From: Cryobacterium glucosi
Lineage (GTDB): Bacteria; Actinomycetota; Actinomycetes; Actinomycetales; Microbacteriaceae
Assembly: GCF_004402235.1 (NCBI RefSeq)
Contig: NZ_SOFS01000015.1
Location: 231,662 to 295,661 of the forward strand
Direction of reading: 5' to 3'
Length of the DNA stretch: 64,000 nt
Below, piece after piece: positions 9,037 through 17,316 of the stretch. Within the stretch, counting starts at the first letter, position 1; each line of letters starts with the position of its first letter. Under the pieces are notes generated by a model. The model made no database searches, had not been told where the DNA came from, and worked only from the letters and a program-made list of their open reading frames with translations. The translations under genes and the position numbers were made by a program.

Positions 9037-9858
9037 TTGCCGTACTTCAGCACATCCGACGGAACCGAGATCTACTACACCGACCAGGGCGAAGGACAGC
9101 CGGTCCTCCTCAGCCACGGCTGGCCGCTCTCGTCCGACGCCTGGCAGGTCGAGGTGAAACTGCTCGCCGACAACGGGTACCGTGCCATCGCACACGACCG
9201 CCGTGGGCACGGTCGCTCAGCGAAGACGTATACCGGAAACGACATGGACACGTATGCCCGCGACCTGGCCGAACTCGTCGAGTCGCTTGACCTCAAGAAC
9301 CTCGCCGTGATCGGTCACTCCACGGGCGGCGGCGAGGTGGTGCGCTATGCGGCGCAGCACGGGGTCGGCCGGGTGACCAAGGTCATCACCGCCGGCGCGG
9401 TGCCGCCGCTCATGGTGAAGACGGAGAGCAACCCCGACGGCCTTCCGATCGAGGTGTTCGACGGCATCCGTGCGGGTGTCCTGAGCGATTCGTCCCAGTT
9501 CTACATCGAGCTCACCGAAGCGTTCTTCGGGGCCAACCGGCCCGGAAGCGCGGTCTCTGAGGGTGCCAAGCGCGAATTCTGGCGCCAGGGAATGCTGGTG
9601 AACCTCGCCGCGGCTTACGACTGCGTCAAGGCGTTCTCGGAGACCGACTTCACCGCAGACCTCACAGCGCTCGAGGTACCGATCTTCATCGCCCACGGAG
9701 ACGACGACCAGATCGTTCCCATCAAGGACGCAGCACTGAAGTCGATCGAGCTGGTCAAGAACGGCACCCTCAAGGTCTATCCCGGCGCGCCCCACGGCAT
9801 CTATGGCGACTACCAGGCGGAGCTCGACCAGGACATCCTCGCCTTCCTCGCGACCTAG
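9037..9858 (+). CDS. Alpha/beta hydrolase, non-haem chloroperoxidase-like
   Basis: 273 aa from a TTG start preceded by GAAGGAG at 8 nt. LLSHGWPLSSDAW is the oxyanion region, the nucleophile is in GHSTGGGEVVRY, the acid in HGDDDQIVP and the His in GAPHGIYGDY. These are hallmarks of cofactor-free haloperoxidase/esterase-type hydrolases, cytoplasmic by absence of a signal peptide. In vivo such enzymes are usually esterases or perhydrolases. Stands alone in a divergent position from the aldehyde dehydrogenase. Confidence 0.92.
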   Translation: MPYFSTSDGTEIYYTDQGEGQPVLLSHGWPLSSDAWQVEVKLLADNGYRAIAHDRRGHGRSAKTYTGNDMDTYARDLAELVESLDLKNLAVIGHSTGGGEVVRYAAQHGVGRVTKVITAGAVPPLMVKTESNPDGLPIEVFDGIRAGVLSDSSQFYIELTEAFFGANRPGSAVSEGAKREFWRQGMLVNLAAAYDCVKAFSETDFTADLTALEVPIFIAHGDDDQIVPIKDAALKSIELVKNGTLKVYPGAPHGIYGDYQAELDQDILAFLAT

Positions 9859-9911
9859 CTCCCCCCCACGAACGGTGTGACCGGGCACCGGCCGACGGAT
9901 AGGCTCGGCTC

Positions 9912-10382
9912 GTGCCCGTCACCCTGGAACCCCTGTCCCCCAAACGTCTTCCGAAATGGCTGCGACGCAGCGCGGAGGAGTACGCATCCGATCTGATCAG
10001 CCTCGGCCGCTCCCCCTCAGATGCTCATCGGCTCGCCGCCCGGAGTCTCGGAAATTCCTTCCCCGGCGGACAACCGGCATCCGGTCAGTACGTGTTCGAC
10101 GTGCACGACGGCCCTGGCCGCCCGGTCGGCTACCTCTGGATCGGCCGCGCCCAGGGTGAGGACGATTCGGACTGGTGGGTCTGGGATATCTCCATCAACG
10201 AGGACGAACGTGGCAAGGGGCTGGGCCGGGAGACCATGCTGCTCGCGGAACAGTTCGCGAAGTCCCACGGCGCCAGGACCCTCGGCCTGAGCGTCTTCGG
10301 TTTCAATACGGTGGCGCGGCGGCTCTACGAGACGCTGGACTACGAGACGACATCGATCAAGATGAAGAAGACCCTCGGCTGA
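9912..10382 (+). CDS. GNAT-family N-acetyltransferase
   Basis: 156 aa. The acetyl-CoA pyrophosphate loop is DERGKGLGRETM, followed by LGLSVFGFNTVARRLYETLDYE, the typical last helix of GNAT enzymes. The N-terminal third (residues 1-45) is a helical extension. The GTG start has no ribosome-binding site, but TAGGCT at 9900-9905 ends six bases before it and TGTGAC lies 18 bp further up, so the message is probably leaderless. Acceptor substrate unknown. Confidence 0.88.
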   Translation: MPVTLEPLSPKRLPKWLRRSAEEYASDLISLGRSPSDAHRLAARSLGNSFPGGQPASGQYVFDVHDGPGRPVGYLWIGRAQGEDDSDWWVWDISINEDERGKGLGRETMLLAEQFAKSHGARTLGLSVFGFNTVARRLYETLDYETTSIKMKKTLG

Positions 10383-10391
10383 GCCACCCGC

Positions 10392-11342
10392 TCACTCCGA
10401 GGCACCCGTCTCCGGGGCACAAGTCTCCGGGAGCACCGGCAGGCTGCGCACTCCTTCGAAGTGGCGCGGATGCCCGTCGATCGGATCGGTGAAGCTCACC
10501 TCGCTCGCCAGGAGCTGCAGCGGCCGGGAGAAGTCGTCGATGGCGACGTCCTGGACCACAGGGTAGAGCGGGTCGTCGATGATCGGGATGCCGAGGCCCA
10601 GCATGTGCATCCGCAGCTGGTGGGTGCGTCCCGTGCTCGGCGTCAGCCGGTAGACGGCGGCACTGCCGAGCGTGGTCTCCAGCTCGATCAGCGACTCGGC
10701 GTTGACCGGTGCCCCGGGCACGACCTCGGCCTGCCAGTGGCCGCGCCGGGTGAGCAGGTGGTTGCGGACGGTGACGGGGAACTCAAGCCCCGGTCGGGCC
10801 GGGGCCAGGGCCCGGTAGGTCTTGTGGACTTCACCGCGCTGGAACATCGACTGGTACGCCCCGCGCCAGCGCCGCTCGGTCGCCAGCACCAGCAGCCCCG
10901 ATGTCACCCGGTCCAGCCGATGCAGCGGAGAGAGCTCTGGCAGGCCGAGCTCGGCGCGCAGGCGCACGACAACACTCTGCACGACGTGCCGGCCGCGCGG
11001 GATCGTGGAGAGGAAGGCCGGCTTGTCGATCACGACGAGCCGCTCGTCGCGGTGGATCACATGAATGGTCCCTGGCACGACCGCCTCCGCGGCGAGATCA
11101 CGATGAAACCAGACGAAGGTGTGCGGCCGGTAGGGGTCGCTGGTACCGACGGGCGTGCCCGTTTCGTAGGCGAAGCGCTCTGCGGCCAGCAACCCGGCCA
11201 CGTCGACGAACCCGGCCAACCGTTCTGCCAGCCAGGCGCCCATGGTCGGCCACGGCTTCGGCCGGGATGGGTCGCGCTCCGGGGTGCAGACCCAGGCCGC
11301 GTCGAGCCCGTGACGTTGCGGAAGGGGCGAACGCGGGGGCAT
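10392..11342 (-). CDS. RluA-family pseudouridine synthase
   Basis: 316 aa. The catalytic Asp is in LHRLDRVTSGLLVLA, preceded by VIDKPAFLSTIPRGRH and followed by TGRTHQLRMHM, the RluA signature order. Converts uridine to pseudouridine in rRNA or tRNA. The N-terminal 90 residues (FAYETGTPV and PHTFVWFHRDL segments) are shared with a subset of actinobacterial RluA-like proteins and are not an S4 domain. The target site is unknown. Convergent with the acetyltransferase. Confidence 0.9.
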   Translation of the reverse strand: MPPRSPLPQRHGLDAAWVCTPERDPSRPKPWPTMGAWLAERLAGFVDVAGLLAAERFAYETGTPVGTSDPYRPHTFVWFHRDLAAEAVVPGTIHVIHRDERLVVIDKPAFLSTIPRGRHVVQSVVVRLRAELGLPELSPLHRLDRVTSGLLVLATERRWRGAYQSMFQRGEVHKTYRALAPARPGLEFPVTVRNHLLTRRGHWQAEVVPGAPVNAESLIELETTLGSAAVYRLTPSTGRTHQLRMHMLGLGIPIIDDPLYPVVQDVAIDDFSRPLQLLASEVSFTDPIDGHPRHFEGVRSLPVLPETCAPETGASE

Positions 11343-11387
11343 CCACTGATCGTACCCACCCGACGATCACAGGTCAGGGTCGCAGGG

Positions 11388-12176
11388 TCAGAACAGCGGC
11401 CAGGGGACCGCGGGCATCTGGCCGCGCGGGGCGGGGAACCGGCCCGCCGCCCGCAGCCGGTCACAGCGGGCGGCCAGGGCCTCGAGCTCGTCCGCGTCGA
11501 GCAGTTCCCCGAGGGTGACACCGAGGTCGCCGTCGAGCCCCGCGCGCACCCGGTCGACCCCGTCGAGCTCCTCGGCGCTGAGGGCATCGCCCAGCCAGCC
11601 CCACAGCACCGTGCGCAGCTTGTGCTCGACGTGGAACGTCAACCCGTGGTCCACGCCGTGCCGGTGGCCATCCGGCATGGCGAGAATGTGGTTGCCCTTG
11701 CGGTCGGCATTGTTGACGACGATGTCGAACACGGCCATCCGGCGCAGCGCGACCGAGTCTTCGTGCACGAGCGTGACCGCCCGGTCCTGCTCGTCGCGAC
11801 CGTCGAAGACGCGGCGCCAGCCAGCGCCCGGCCCGATCTCCCAGGGCACCAGGTCGACGGCGTCCTGTTCGGGATCCGCGTCCTGCCACAGCTGCACCAT
11901 CCCCGGGCCCATCGGACCGTCACGAAGCCAGGTCCGGGGTACGACCTTCCACCCGAAGGCCTCGGAGACCCGGTATGCCGCAACCTCCCGGTTCGCGAGG
12001 GTCCCGTCGGGGAAATCCCAGAGCGGATGCTCGCCGGCGACCGGCTTGTAGACCACCGGGACGCCGCCAATGCTGCCGAGGAATGTCGCGTTCGAGGCGG
12101 TCGTGATGCGGCCCGTGAGTTCGAGCTCACCGCGTTCAAGCCCGCCGGCCTCGAGCTCGCCGGAGCCCGGCGTCAT
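11388..12176 (-). CDS. SCO1664-family (PI3/4-kinase-like fold) protein
   Basis: 262 aa. GVPVVYKPVAGEHPLWDFP (ATP-site Lys region), the NREVAAYRVSEAFGW segment, FDIVVNNADRKGNH (catalytic-loop-like) and GVDHGLTFH (metal-site-like) match the actinobacterial SCO1664 family. Always found with the two genes upstream in this operon. Its start codon overlaps the DUF3090 stop (TGATG). Biochemical role is unknown, and the fold suggests phosphotransfer. Confidence 0.85.
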   Translation of the reverse strand: MTPGSGELEAGGLERGELELTGRITTASNATFLGSIGGVPVVYKPVAGEHPLWDFPDGTLANREVAAYRVSEAFGWKVVPRTWLRDGPMGPGMVQLWQDADPEQDAVDLVPWEIGPGAGWRRVFDGRDEQDRAVTLVHEDSVALRRMAVFDIVVNNADRKGNHILAMPDGHRHGVDHGLTFHVEHKLRTVLWGWLGDALSAEELDGVDRVRAGLDGDLGVTLGELLDADELEALAARCDRLRAAGRFPAPRGQMPAVPWPLF

Positions 12177-12748
12177 CAGGGCTCGTCGCGCAGCACGCAG
12201 TCGTGCCCGTCCGGGTCGATGGGGTCACCGCAGAGAGGGCAGAGGGGGCGCCCGGCGCCGACGACTTCGTGGGTGCGCTTCGCGAAGGCCCTGGCCGTGC
12301 CGACCGGAATCCGCAGCAACAGCATCTGCTCGGGGTCGGCCGTTGCGGCATCGACGACGGCGAGGGGGTCGTCTCCGAGGCCCTCCTCGTCGACCACCAC
12401 GATCGGGAAGGCCTCGATCACGATCTGCACGGTCGAGGGGTCCCAGCCCAGGGTCATGGTTCCGGTGCGGAAATCCTCCTCGACGGGTTGCTCGAGCGGT
12501 TCGTTGTCCACGAGCTCCACAGGTGTCGTGGTGGGGACGCTGAAGGGATTTCCCTCGGTGGACATCAGCTGATCGAGGATCTCGTCGATGCTGTCGGCGA
12601 GGAGCGCCGACTGCTGCTTCTCCATGGCGATGCTGACGATCTGGGTTCCGCTGCGCACCTGCAGATAGAACGTGCGCGACCCCGGCCGGCCGACGGTACC
12701 GACGACGACCCGGTCCGGCCAGTCGAACTCATGCAGGATTGTAGGCAT
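12176..12748 (-). CDS. DUF3090 family protein
   Basis: 190 aa. MPTILHEFDWPDRVVVGTVG and FYLQVRSG at the N-terminus, and a C-terminal Cys pair in CPLCGDPIDPDGHDC, match DUF3090, a conserved actinobacterial protein with a zinc-ribbon-like tail. It is the middle gene of the histidine-phosphatase/DUF3090/SCO1664 cluster. TAAAAT (12755-12760, minus strand) ends six bases before its ATG and contains the stop of the preceding gene, so an internal leaderless promoter is possible. Function unknown. Confidence 0.88.
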   Translation of the reverse strand: MPTILHEFDWPDRVVVGTVGRPGSRTFYLQVRSGTQIVSIAMEKQQSALLADSIDEILDQLMSTEGNPFSVPTTTPVELVDNEPLEQPVEEDFRTGTMTLGWDPSTVQIVIEAFPIVVVDEEGLGDDPLAVVDAATADPEQMLLLRIPVGTARAFAKRTHEVVGAGRPLCPLCGDPIDPDGHDCVLRDEP

Positions 12749-12757
12749 GGGGATATT

Positions 12758-13465
12758 TTAGGCTCCGGTTTCCTGCGGCCGCTCAGTGCCGGCCCCACCG
12801 CCGACCGGCGCATCGGCCACCGGGCCGGCCGCCGCCAGCCAGGACAGGTCGCCTGCGTCGGTGTTGATGGCGTGGACACTCGGGCGATGGGGCCCGTAGC
12901 GCACGATCGAGACGGATGCTGGTCCGACGTTGATCCGCTGGAACAGGTCCAGGTGCATCCCGAGTGCGTCGGCGAGGACGGACTTGATGATGTCGCCGTG
13001 GCTCACCGCGACCCACACCGCACCGGGACCATGCTCGGCTTCGAAGATCGCATCATGGCGCCGGATGGCCGCGACCGACCGCGCCTGCATGGCGGCCATC
13101 GATTCGCCGCCGGGAAAGACGACCGCAGAGGGGTGCGCCTGCACCACCGGCCACAGGGGCTCCTGGGCGAGGTCGATCAGGGTGCGGCCCTGCCAGTCGC
13201 CGTAGTCGCACTCGGTGATGTCCTCGTCAACGGGAGTCGAGGGAGTGCCGCCCTGCAGGTCGAGGATCAGCCGGGAGGTCTCCCGGCATCGCTGCAGGGG
13301 GCTCGAGACCACGCCGACCAGAGGCACGACGGAGAGCCGCTCGCCGGCGCTCGCGGCCTGGGTGCGCCCGATCGCGTCGAGTCCGACCCCGAGAGATCGC
13401 CCTGCCAGGAGTCCGTCGGCATTCGCGGTGGTGCGGCCGTGCCGCACGAGGATGACTGTGGCCAT
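12758..13465 (-). CDS. Histidine phosphatase family protein (DUF3090-operon type)
   Basis: 235 aa. ILVRHGRTTANADGLLAGR carries the catalytic RHG, and SPLQRCRETS, ECDYGDWQGRTL and VSHGDIIK complete the branch-1 histidine phosphatase motifs. It is the first gene of the conserved actinobacterial trio, nine bases ahead of DUF3090. Members are predicted soluble phosphomonoesterases with unknown substrate. The genomic pairing with a kinase-like fold (SCO1664) suggests opposing reactions on one substrate, which is inference. Confidence 0.9.
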   Translation of the reverse strand: MATVILVRHGRTTANADGLLAGRSLGVGLDAIGRTQAASAGERLSVVPLVGVVSSPLQRCRETSRLILDLQGGTPSTPVDEDITECDYGDWQGRTLIDLAQEPLWPVVQAHPSAVVFPGGESMAAMQARSVAAIRRHDAIFEAEHGPGAVWVAVSHGDIIKSVLADALGMHLDLFQRINVGPASVSIVRYGPHRPSVHAINTDAGDLSWLAAAGPVADAPVGGGAGTERPQETGA

Positions 13466-13593
13466 GCGTACAGCCTAGGGAGTCGGCGGCCCGAGTCGCC
13501 GAACCCATCGGGCGCCGATGCGTGCGGAGTGCCCTCCCCGCTGTGATGCGAGGATGAGGTGCCGGCTGGCTCTCGGCCTGTCGCCGACTCTTC

Positions 13594-14112
13594 TCAGCGC
13601 AGCCGGGCCAGTGCCGACCGGAACGCGTCGATCGCGTGAGCGTTGAACAGCACGAACGTGACGACATCCACGGCCGTGGAGCTCGCGGCCACCGTCTCGA
13701 CGGCGATACGCGCCGCGTCGTCCATCGGCCACCCGTAGACGCCGGCGCTCACCGCAGGAAAGGTCACGTGGTGGGCGCCGAGTTCGTCGGCGACCCGCAG
13801 CGACTCGACGTAGCAGGAGGCGAGCAGGTCCGATTGGTCGAGGGTCTTCGCCCATATCGGGCCGACGGTGTGGATGACCCACCGGGCGGGGAGGAGCCCC
13901 GCCGTAGTCGCGACGGCGGCACCGGTCGGCAGCCCGTCCGGCAGCGTCGTGGCACGCAACCGGCGACATTCCGCAAGGATGCTCGGGCCTCCGGCCCGGT
14001 GAATCGCGCCGTCCACTCCCCCGCCCCCGAGCAGCGTGTGATTCGCTGCGTTGACGATCGCGTCCGCGGGCAGCGCCGTGATGTCGCCTCGGACCAGCTC
14101 GATGAGTGCCAT
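13594..14112 (-). CDS. Macro-domain protein, O-acetyl-ADP-ribose deacetylase-like
   Basis: 172 aa, a single macro domain. The N-terminal GDITALPADAIVNAAN and LGGGGVDGAIHRAGG form the ADP-ribose pocket and match YmdB/MacroD-type hydrolases. FPAVSAGVYGWP is the second phosphate loop. Acts on O-acetyl-ADP-ribose or removes mono-ADP-ribose from proteins. A partial paralogous copy is present at 16771-16868. Confidence 0.92.
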   Translation of the reverse strand: MALIELVRGDITALPADAIVNAANHTLLGGGGVDGAIHRAGGPSILAECRRLRATTLPDGLPTGAAVATTAGLLPARWVIHTVGPIWAKTLDQSDLLASCYVESLRVADELGAHHVTFPAVSAGVYGWPMDDAARIAVETVAASSTAVDVVTFVLFNAHAIDAFRSALARLR

Positions 14113-14168
14113 GATCCGACGTTACCAACCTCGTGCACGGGAGACGCACGAGGCTGATACGGCTGGAG

Positions 14169-15149
14169 CTACGCCAGCGTCGGCTGCAACAGCCCCTCGA
14201 GGCGCTGGTAGCTGGTCTCCATTCCGCCGGTCATGCCCGTAGCAAGCACCGCGTCACGCTGCTCCGCATTGGCGTAGGTGATGACGAGTGAGAGCAGGGT
14301 TCCGCCCTCGACTTCCGTGAGGGTCAGCTCGTTGAGCGTTGCCGGGAAGTCCGTCCCGATCATCGCCTCGGTCGTGACCGCGCGGTGCGGTTCGACCGAC
14401 TCGAGGAGCTCACCGGTGAAGCCGAATCGCTCCTCGCCGCCGTCCCGCTGCCACTCGTAGCGGTAGCTGTCACCGACGGCTGTTGCGATCTCACAGACGG
14501 GCATCGACCAACCGTCCGGTCCCAGGAGCCAGCGCTTCATGAGCGCGGCATCGTTGTGGGCCCGCCACACCTGGTCGACGGTGCCGCGGATCACCCGTGC
14601 CACTCGCACCTGGGTGTCGCTGAGGATCTGCGCCTCCGCCAGGTGGTCGGCGGCAAATGACGCCAGGTCGGCCAGCACCTGGTCGATCTGGGCCATCGCC
14701 TGGCGGGTGCCTTCGAGCATTCCCATCTCGATGAGCTGCTGCATCTGGTGGAGGGAGCCGAAGTACGACGTCGTCTTCAGGCGACTGCCGCCGGGCGTCT
14801 CCTCGAAAGCGAAGTCCATTCGGGTGGTGGGGAGGTCGGCGTTGGGCACACCCGCCGCATCCGAGAAGCTGTCAAGCACTTCAAACGCGTGGGGAGCATC
14901 GGTCGAGGTCCAGTCCCAGCAGCCGTAGTGCGTATCGCCCTCCGGCCCGGTCATCGCATACACGCTGCGTCCCCCGGTCAGAGCGTCGTGCCGGTAGAAC
15001 GTGGCCGGATAGGTCGGCGGGCCCCAGAACCGTTCGATCTGGCGTGGATCCGTGTACGCATCCCAGAGCCGGCGGAGGGGCACAGGGAAGTCGGCGACGA
15101 TCGTGATCGTGAGCTGGTCGAGGTCTTTCTCGACGGAGGTGACGGGCAT
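14169..15149 (-). CDS. Tandem SRPBCC (AHSA1-type) protein
   Basis: 326 aa consisting of two AHSA1/SRPBCC domains. The first begins DFPVPLRRLWDAYTDPRQ and includes FWGPPTYP. The second begins ARVIRGTVDQVWRAHNDAA and includes RWLLGPDGW. Such helix-grip folds bind hydrophobic ligands. It sits 14 bp downstream of an ArsR-type regulator in the same orientation, a common actinobacterial pair. No catalytic role can be read from sequence. Confidence 0.88.
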   Translation of the reverse strand: MPVTSVEKDLDQLTITIVADFPVPLRRLWDAYTDPRQIERFWGPPTYPATFYRHDALTGGRSVYAMTGPEGDTHYGCWDWTSTDAPHAFEVLDSFSDAAGVPNADLPTTRMDFAFEETPGGSRLKTTSYFGSLHQMQQLIEMGMLEGTRQAMAQIDQVLADLASFAADHLAEAQILSDTQVRVARVIRGTVDQVWRAHNDAALMKRWLLGPDGWSMPVCEIATAVGDSYRYEWQRDGGEERFGFTGELLESVEPHRAVTTEAMIGTDFPATLNELTLTEVEGGTLLSLVITYANAEQRDAVLATGMTGGMETSYQRLEGLLQPTLA

Positions 15150-15163
15150 GATGATCCTTTCGG

Positions 15164-15517
15164 TTAGGTGTCAGGTGTAGCCGGAGAGTCTTCCGCGAGC
15201 AGGCTGTCGAGGCGGTCGATGCGCGAACGCCAGAGCTCCTCGAAGTGGTCGAGCAGGCGCTGGGCCTGACGGATGCGATCAAGGTTTCCCCGTACCATCC
15301 GCTCACGGCCCCGCGCTGCCTTCGTCACGAGATGGGCCTCCTCCAGCACGGCAATGTGTTTCTGGACGGCCGCGAAGGACATCTCGTAGGAGTCCGCCAA
15401 CTGCGACACCGAGATGTCGGTGACCAGCGTGCGGCGCACGATATCCCGCCTCGTCGCGTCTGCGAGGGCGCGGAAGAGGCGGTTCACATCCTGTTCAGAA
15501 AGCTCTGATACAACCAT
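15164..15517 (-). CDS. ArsR-family transcriptional regulator
   Basis: 117 aa from ATG 15517. A longer in-frame start (15562) is possible but unlikely. LFRALADATRRDIVRRTL and the recognition region MSFAAVQKHIAVLEEAHLV are the winged-helix signature of the ArsR subgroup that controls SRPBCC genes. No metal-binding CxC motif is present, so a metal-sensing role is not supported. Probably represses its own operon, including the tandem SRPBCC gene. Confidence 0.9.
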   Translation of the reverse strand: MVVSELSEQDVNRLFRALADATRRDIVRRTLVTDISVSQLADSYEMSFAAVQKHIAVLEEAHLVTKAARGRERMVRGNLDRIRQAQRLLDHFEELWRSRIDRLDSLLAEDSPATPDT

Positions 15518-15526
15518 TTGATTGTA
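15509..15526. promoter_or_regulatory. Possible ArsR operator over its start codon
   Basis: TACAA - 8 nt - TTGTA, an inverted repeat that covers the ArsR start codon. Binding there would block transcription or initiation. Short and AT-containing in GC-rich DNA, but still only a five-base half-site. Confidence 0.3.
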
Positions 15527-15706
15527 CGATACCCAGCCACAACGAATCGCGCAAGCGGTCACCGCGCTCGCCTTGACCGGTTTCGGAACGGCTCACTATG
15601 GTGTTGACGCGGAGTACCTGATCGATGATGCCTTGGAACGGCTCGTCGCAGGGTGGACTGTTGAACTCGAGCCGCACCCCTTCGCGGCGCCGAGCAGGTG
15701 TTCGGC

Positions 15707-15816
15707 GCGCTTCCCGCGACGGCTACGTCAGCCGCGCGATCGCGAACGCGAAAGGAGCACGCAGAGTGGACGGTGCGTGCATCGGGCTCACCTCCTCAGA
15801 TCGTGTCACGTTCAGG
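15707..15816. repeat. 110-bp dispersed element, copy A
   Basis: Aligns without gaps to 18805-18914 with eight mismatches (about 93% identity). On the minus strand it contains a strong Shine-Dalgarno GAGGAGGTGA seven bases before an ATG, a 19-codon ORF, and a GC-rich hairpin around that ORF's stop codon. It lies upstream of the ArsR/SRPBCC operon, with about 190 bp between them that carry no convincing gene. Confidence 0.8.
15723..15782 (-). CDS. Leader-like peptide, copy A (19 aa)
   Basis: Encodes MHAPSTLRAPFAFAIARLT. The ribosome-binding site GGAGGT lies seven bases before the ATG, closer to consensus than most genes here. The stop codon sits in the loop of a hairpin (CGCG-CGGCT / AGCCG-T-CGCG with loop GACGT). 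The codons for Ala-Pro (GCTCCT) are complementary to the AGGAG of its own ribosome-binding site. Size, signal strength and position suggest a regulatory leader rather than a functional peptide. Confidence 0.4.
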   Translation of the reverse strand: MHAPSTLRAPFAFAIARLT

Positions 15817-15850
15817 ACGATTCCAACGCCGGCCCCGCTATATTCGTGTC

Positions 15851-16219
15851 ATGAAGCGCATCACGTACGCAGGCGGGTCCATTGTCACCGGTGATGCCGT
15901 TACAGCGGCCCTACTGGATTTCGCGACGCACCTGGATCCGGGCGCGGGGAGCCTGACCGTGGACATACCCGTTCGTGAGACGAACGGGGCTACGACTACG
16001 CACACGTTCCTGTTCGGTCCGGCAAGCCAATTCGAGGTGGCCGATGCCGAGAACTTGCCAACCGGCGACGAAGGCGAGCTTTTTCCCGTTCCGGTCTTTC
16101 CGACCAGCAGACCGGTCGCCGTGACCGAGCCGTCCCCCGCCGCCGAAACGGGGGCGGAAGACTTCAATCGGGCAATCCTGGACATCGATGGCGGACTGGG
16201 GCAGGGCGCCACGACCTGA
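15851..16219 (+). CDS. Conserved hypothetical protein (Microbacteriaceae type)
   Basis: 122 aa from ATG 15851, beginning MKRITYAGGSIVTGDAVT. No Shine-Dalgarno is visible, but TATATT at 15839-15844 ends six bases before the ATG, so the message is probably leaderless. No signal peptide or membrane segment. The middle is polar beta-rich and the tail acidic and proline-rich. It precedes another small protein of a family common in Microbacteriaceae. Function unknown. Confidence 0.65.
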   Translation: MKRITYAGGSIVTGDAVTAALLDFATHLDPGAGSLTVDIPVRETNGATTTHTFLFGPASQFEVADAENLPTGDEGELFPVPVFPTSRPVAVTEPSPAAETGAEDFNRAILDIDGGLGQGATT

Positions 16220-16362
16220 ATCAGGAGAAGACCGGGGTTTCTCAATATGCACCGCGGCCGCTTCGGCCTATGATCAGAATAATCGTCCACCAAAGCGCTG
16301 TTGCCCTCACCTCCGCCCTGTCGTCGATGTATTCCCATTCTCCCGATCAAACGAGGTTTCCC

Positions 16363-16728
16363 GTGGGTAAATTCATTTACGGAACCCCGGCCATGTCGGT
16401 CGAGATTGACGATCGCACCCTGGCTCACCTGAAGGTCGTGATCATCGCGAAGCTGCGCCGCGGCGAGAGCTTCACGTTCTCCTGGGAGAAGTCGCCGGAA
16501 TCGGGAAGCGGTCGCAGTTCAATCTGGCTCAACCCGGCCGTACCGCTCCAATTCGAATTCGCCGGCAGTCAGGAACCGCACCTGAACCGGGCCTGGTTGG
16601 AGCAATTGGTCGGCCTTTCCAACACGCCGGCCGGCCTGCGCATAGTCGCAGAACCGGCTGCGCCCGCTGCTCCTGGTGACGCCGAGTCGAGGCAGCTACA
16701 TCAGCGAAACTCGCACCCTCGCCCGTGA
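16363..16728 (+). CDS. DUF7882-type small protein (ligase-like fragment family)
   Basis: 121 aa from GTG 16363 preceded by CGAGGT. MGKFIYGTPAMSVEIDDR, LAHLKVVIIAKLRRGESFTF, RSSIWLNPAVPL and LNRAWLEQL match a small-protein family frequent in Microbacteriaceae, sometimes annotated as an ATP-dependent DNA ligase-like domain though it lacks a catalytic lysine motif. Probably a stand-alone small binding domain. Role unknown. Confidence 0.75.
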   Translation: MGKFIYGTPAMSVEIDDRTLAHLKVVIIAKLRRGESFTFSWEKSPESGSGRSSIWLNPAVPLQFEFAGSQEPHLNRAWLEQLVGLSNTPAGLRIVAEPAAPAAPGDAESRQLHQRNSHPRP

Positions 16729-16770
16729 CCCGTCCCCTGGCTGAGTAAGACGGTCCAAGCGCTGGGCTGG

Positions 16771-16868
16771 GCGCTCACCACGGGGAAGGTTACCCGTCGG
16801 GCACCGACTTCGTCGGCCACCCGGAGCGACTCGACGTAACATGACGCGAGCTGCTCCGGGTGGTCGAT
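16771..16868 (-). pseudogene. Macro-domain gene fragment
   Basis: Minus-strand translation contains LASCYVESLRVADEVGARR followed by VTFPVVSA, closely matching the segment LASCYVESLRVADELGAHH/VTFPAVSA of the intact macro-domain gene at 13594-14112. No start, no ADP-ribose pocket and no continuation either side. Divergence at several positions shows it is not a recent exact duplication. It is a remnant of a second macro-domain gene. Confidence 0.75.
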
Positions 16869-16901
16869 CGCCCGACTAACGGGCCGGGTCGGTCAGCCGA
16901 A

Positions 16902-17060
16902 TCAGCGGTTGCTTCCCCTGACGGCGCGAAGGACCCACCCGATGATCGCGATAATCAGGAGGACTGCACCAACCCAGAGCAGGAACTGGAGGGCTTGAAC
17001 GAAACCACCCACCACCAGCAAGACAACCGCGATGATGGCGACGATGACAAAGAGATTCAT
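16902..17060 (-). CDS. Small two-helix membrane protein
   Basis: 52 aa from ATG 17060, with GGGAGC upstream. Nearly all of residues 3-42 are hydrophobic, giving two membrane helices with a short turn at about residue 20, then a basic tail RAVRGSNR. Resembles the small stress-linked membrane proteins of actinobacteria. No catalytic residues. It faces the cupin gene divergently. Confidence 0.65.
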   Translation of the reverse strand: MNLFVIVAIIAVVLLVVGGFVQALQFLLWVGAVLLIIAIIGWVLRAVRGSNR

Positions 17061-17316
17061 TTTTTGCTCCCTTGACTTGCGAGAAAAACGGAGCTGCCGG
17101 GGTCTGGGGCAACCAGCGAAGTGTGTGTGAGTGATGCGGCACACGATGCCATGATCCAGCCTACGCGCGGGCATCGACGGCGGAGGAGCGGCGTCCCTCC
17201 GTTCGTCCAACCACCGCAGCCACCGCGCACACACCCGTGACGGCTCTGAACGGTAGCCAACCACAGTCGATTCAACGAGACTGGGGGTAAGCCCCCGAGA
17301 AAAAGGAACCTCCACC

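Noticed and set aside
15495..15677. 60-codon minus-strand frame after leader copy A
   Set aside because: No separate ribosome-binding site before the GTG, overlap with the ArsR start region and no recognisable family. It may be decayed coding DNA but cannot be supported as a gene.
15756..15894. Plus-strand peptide in the 110-bp repeat (GTG after GAAAGGAG)
   Set aside because: Both copies keep the start, but the frames end outside the repeat at different lengths, unlike the minus-strand leader whose stop is inside the repeat.
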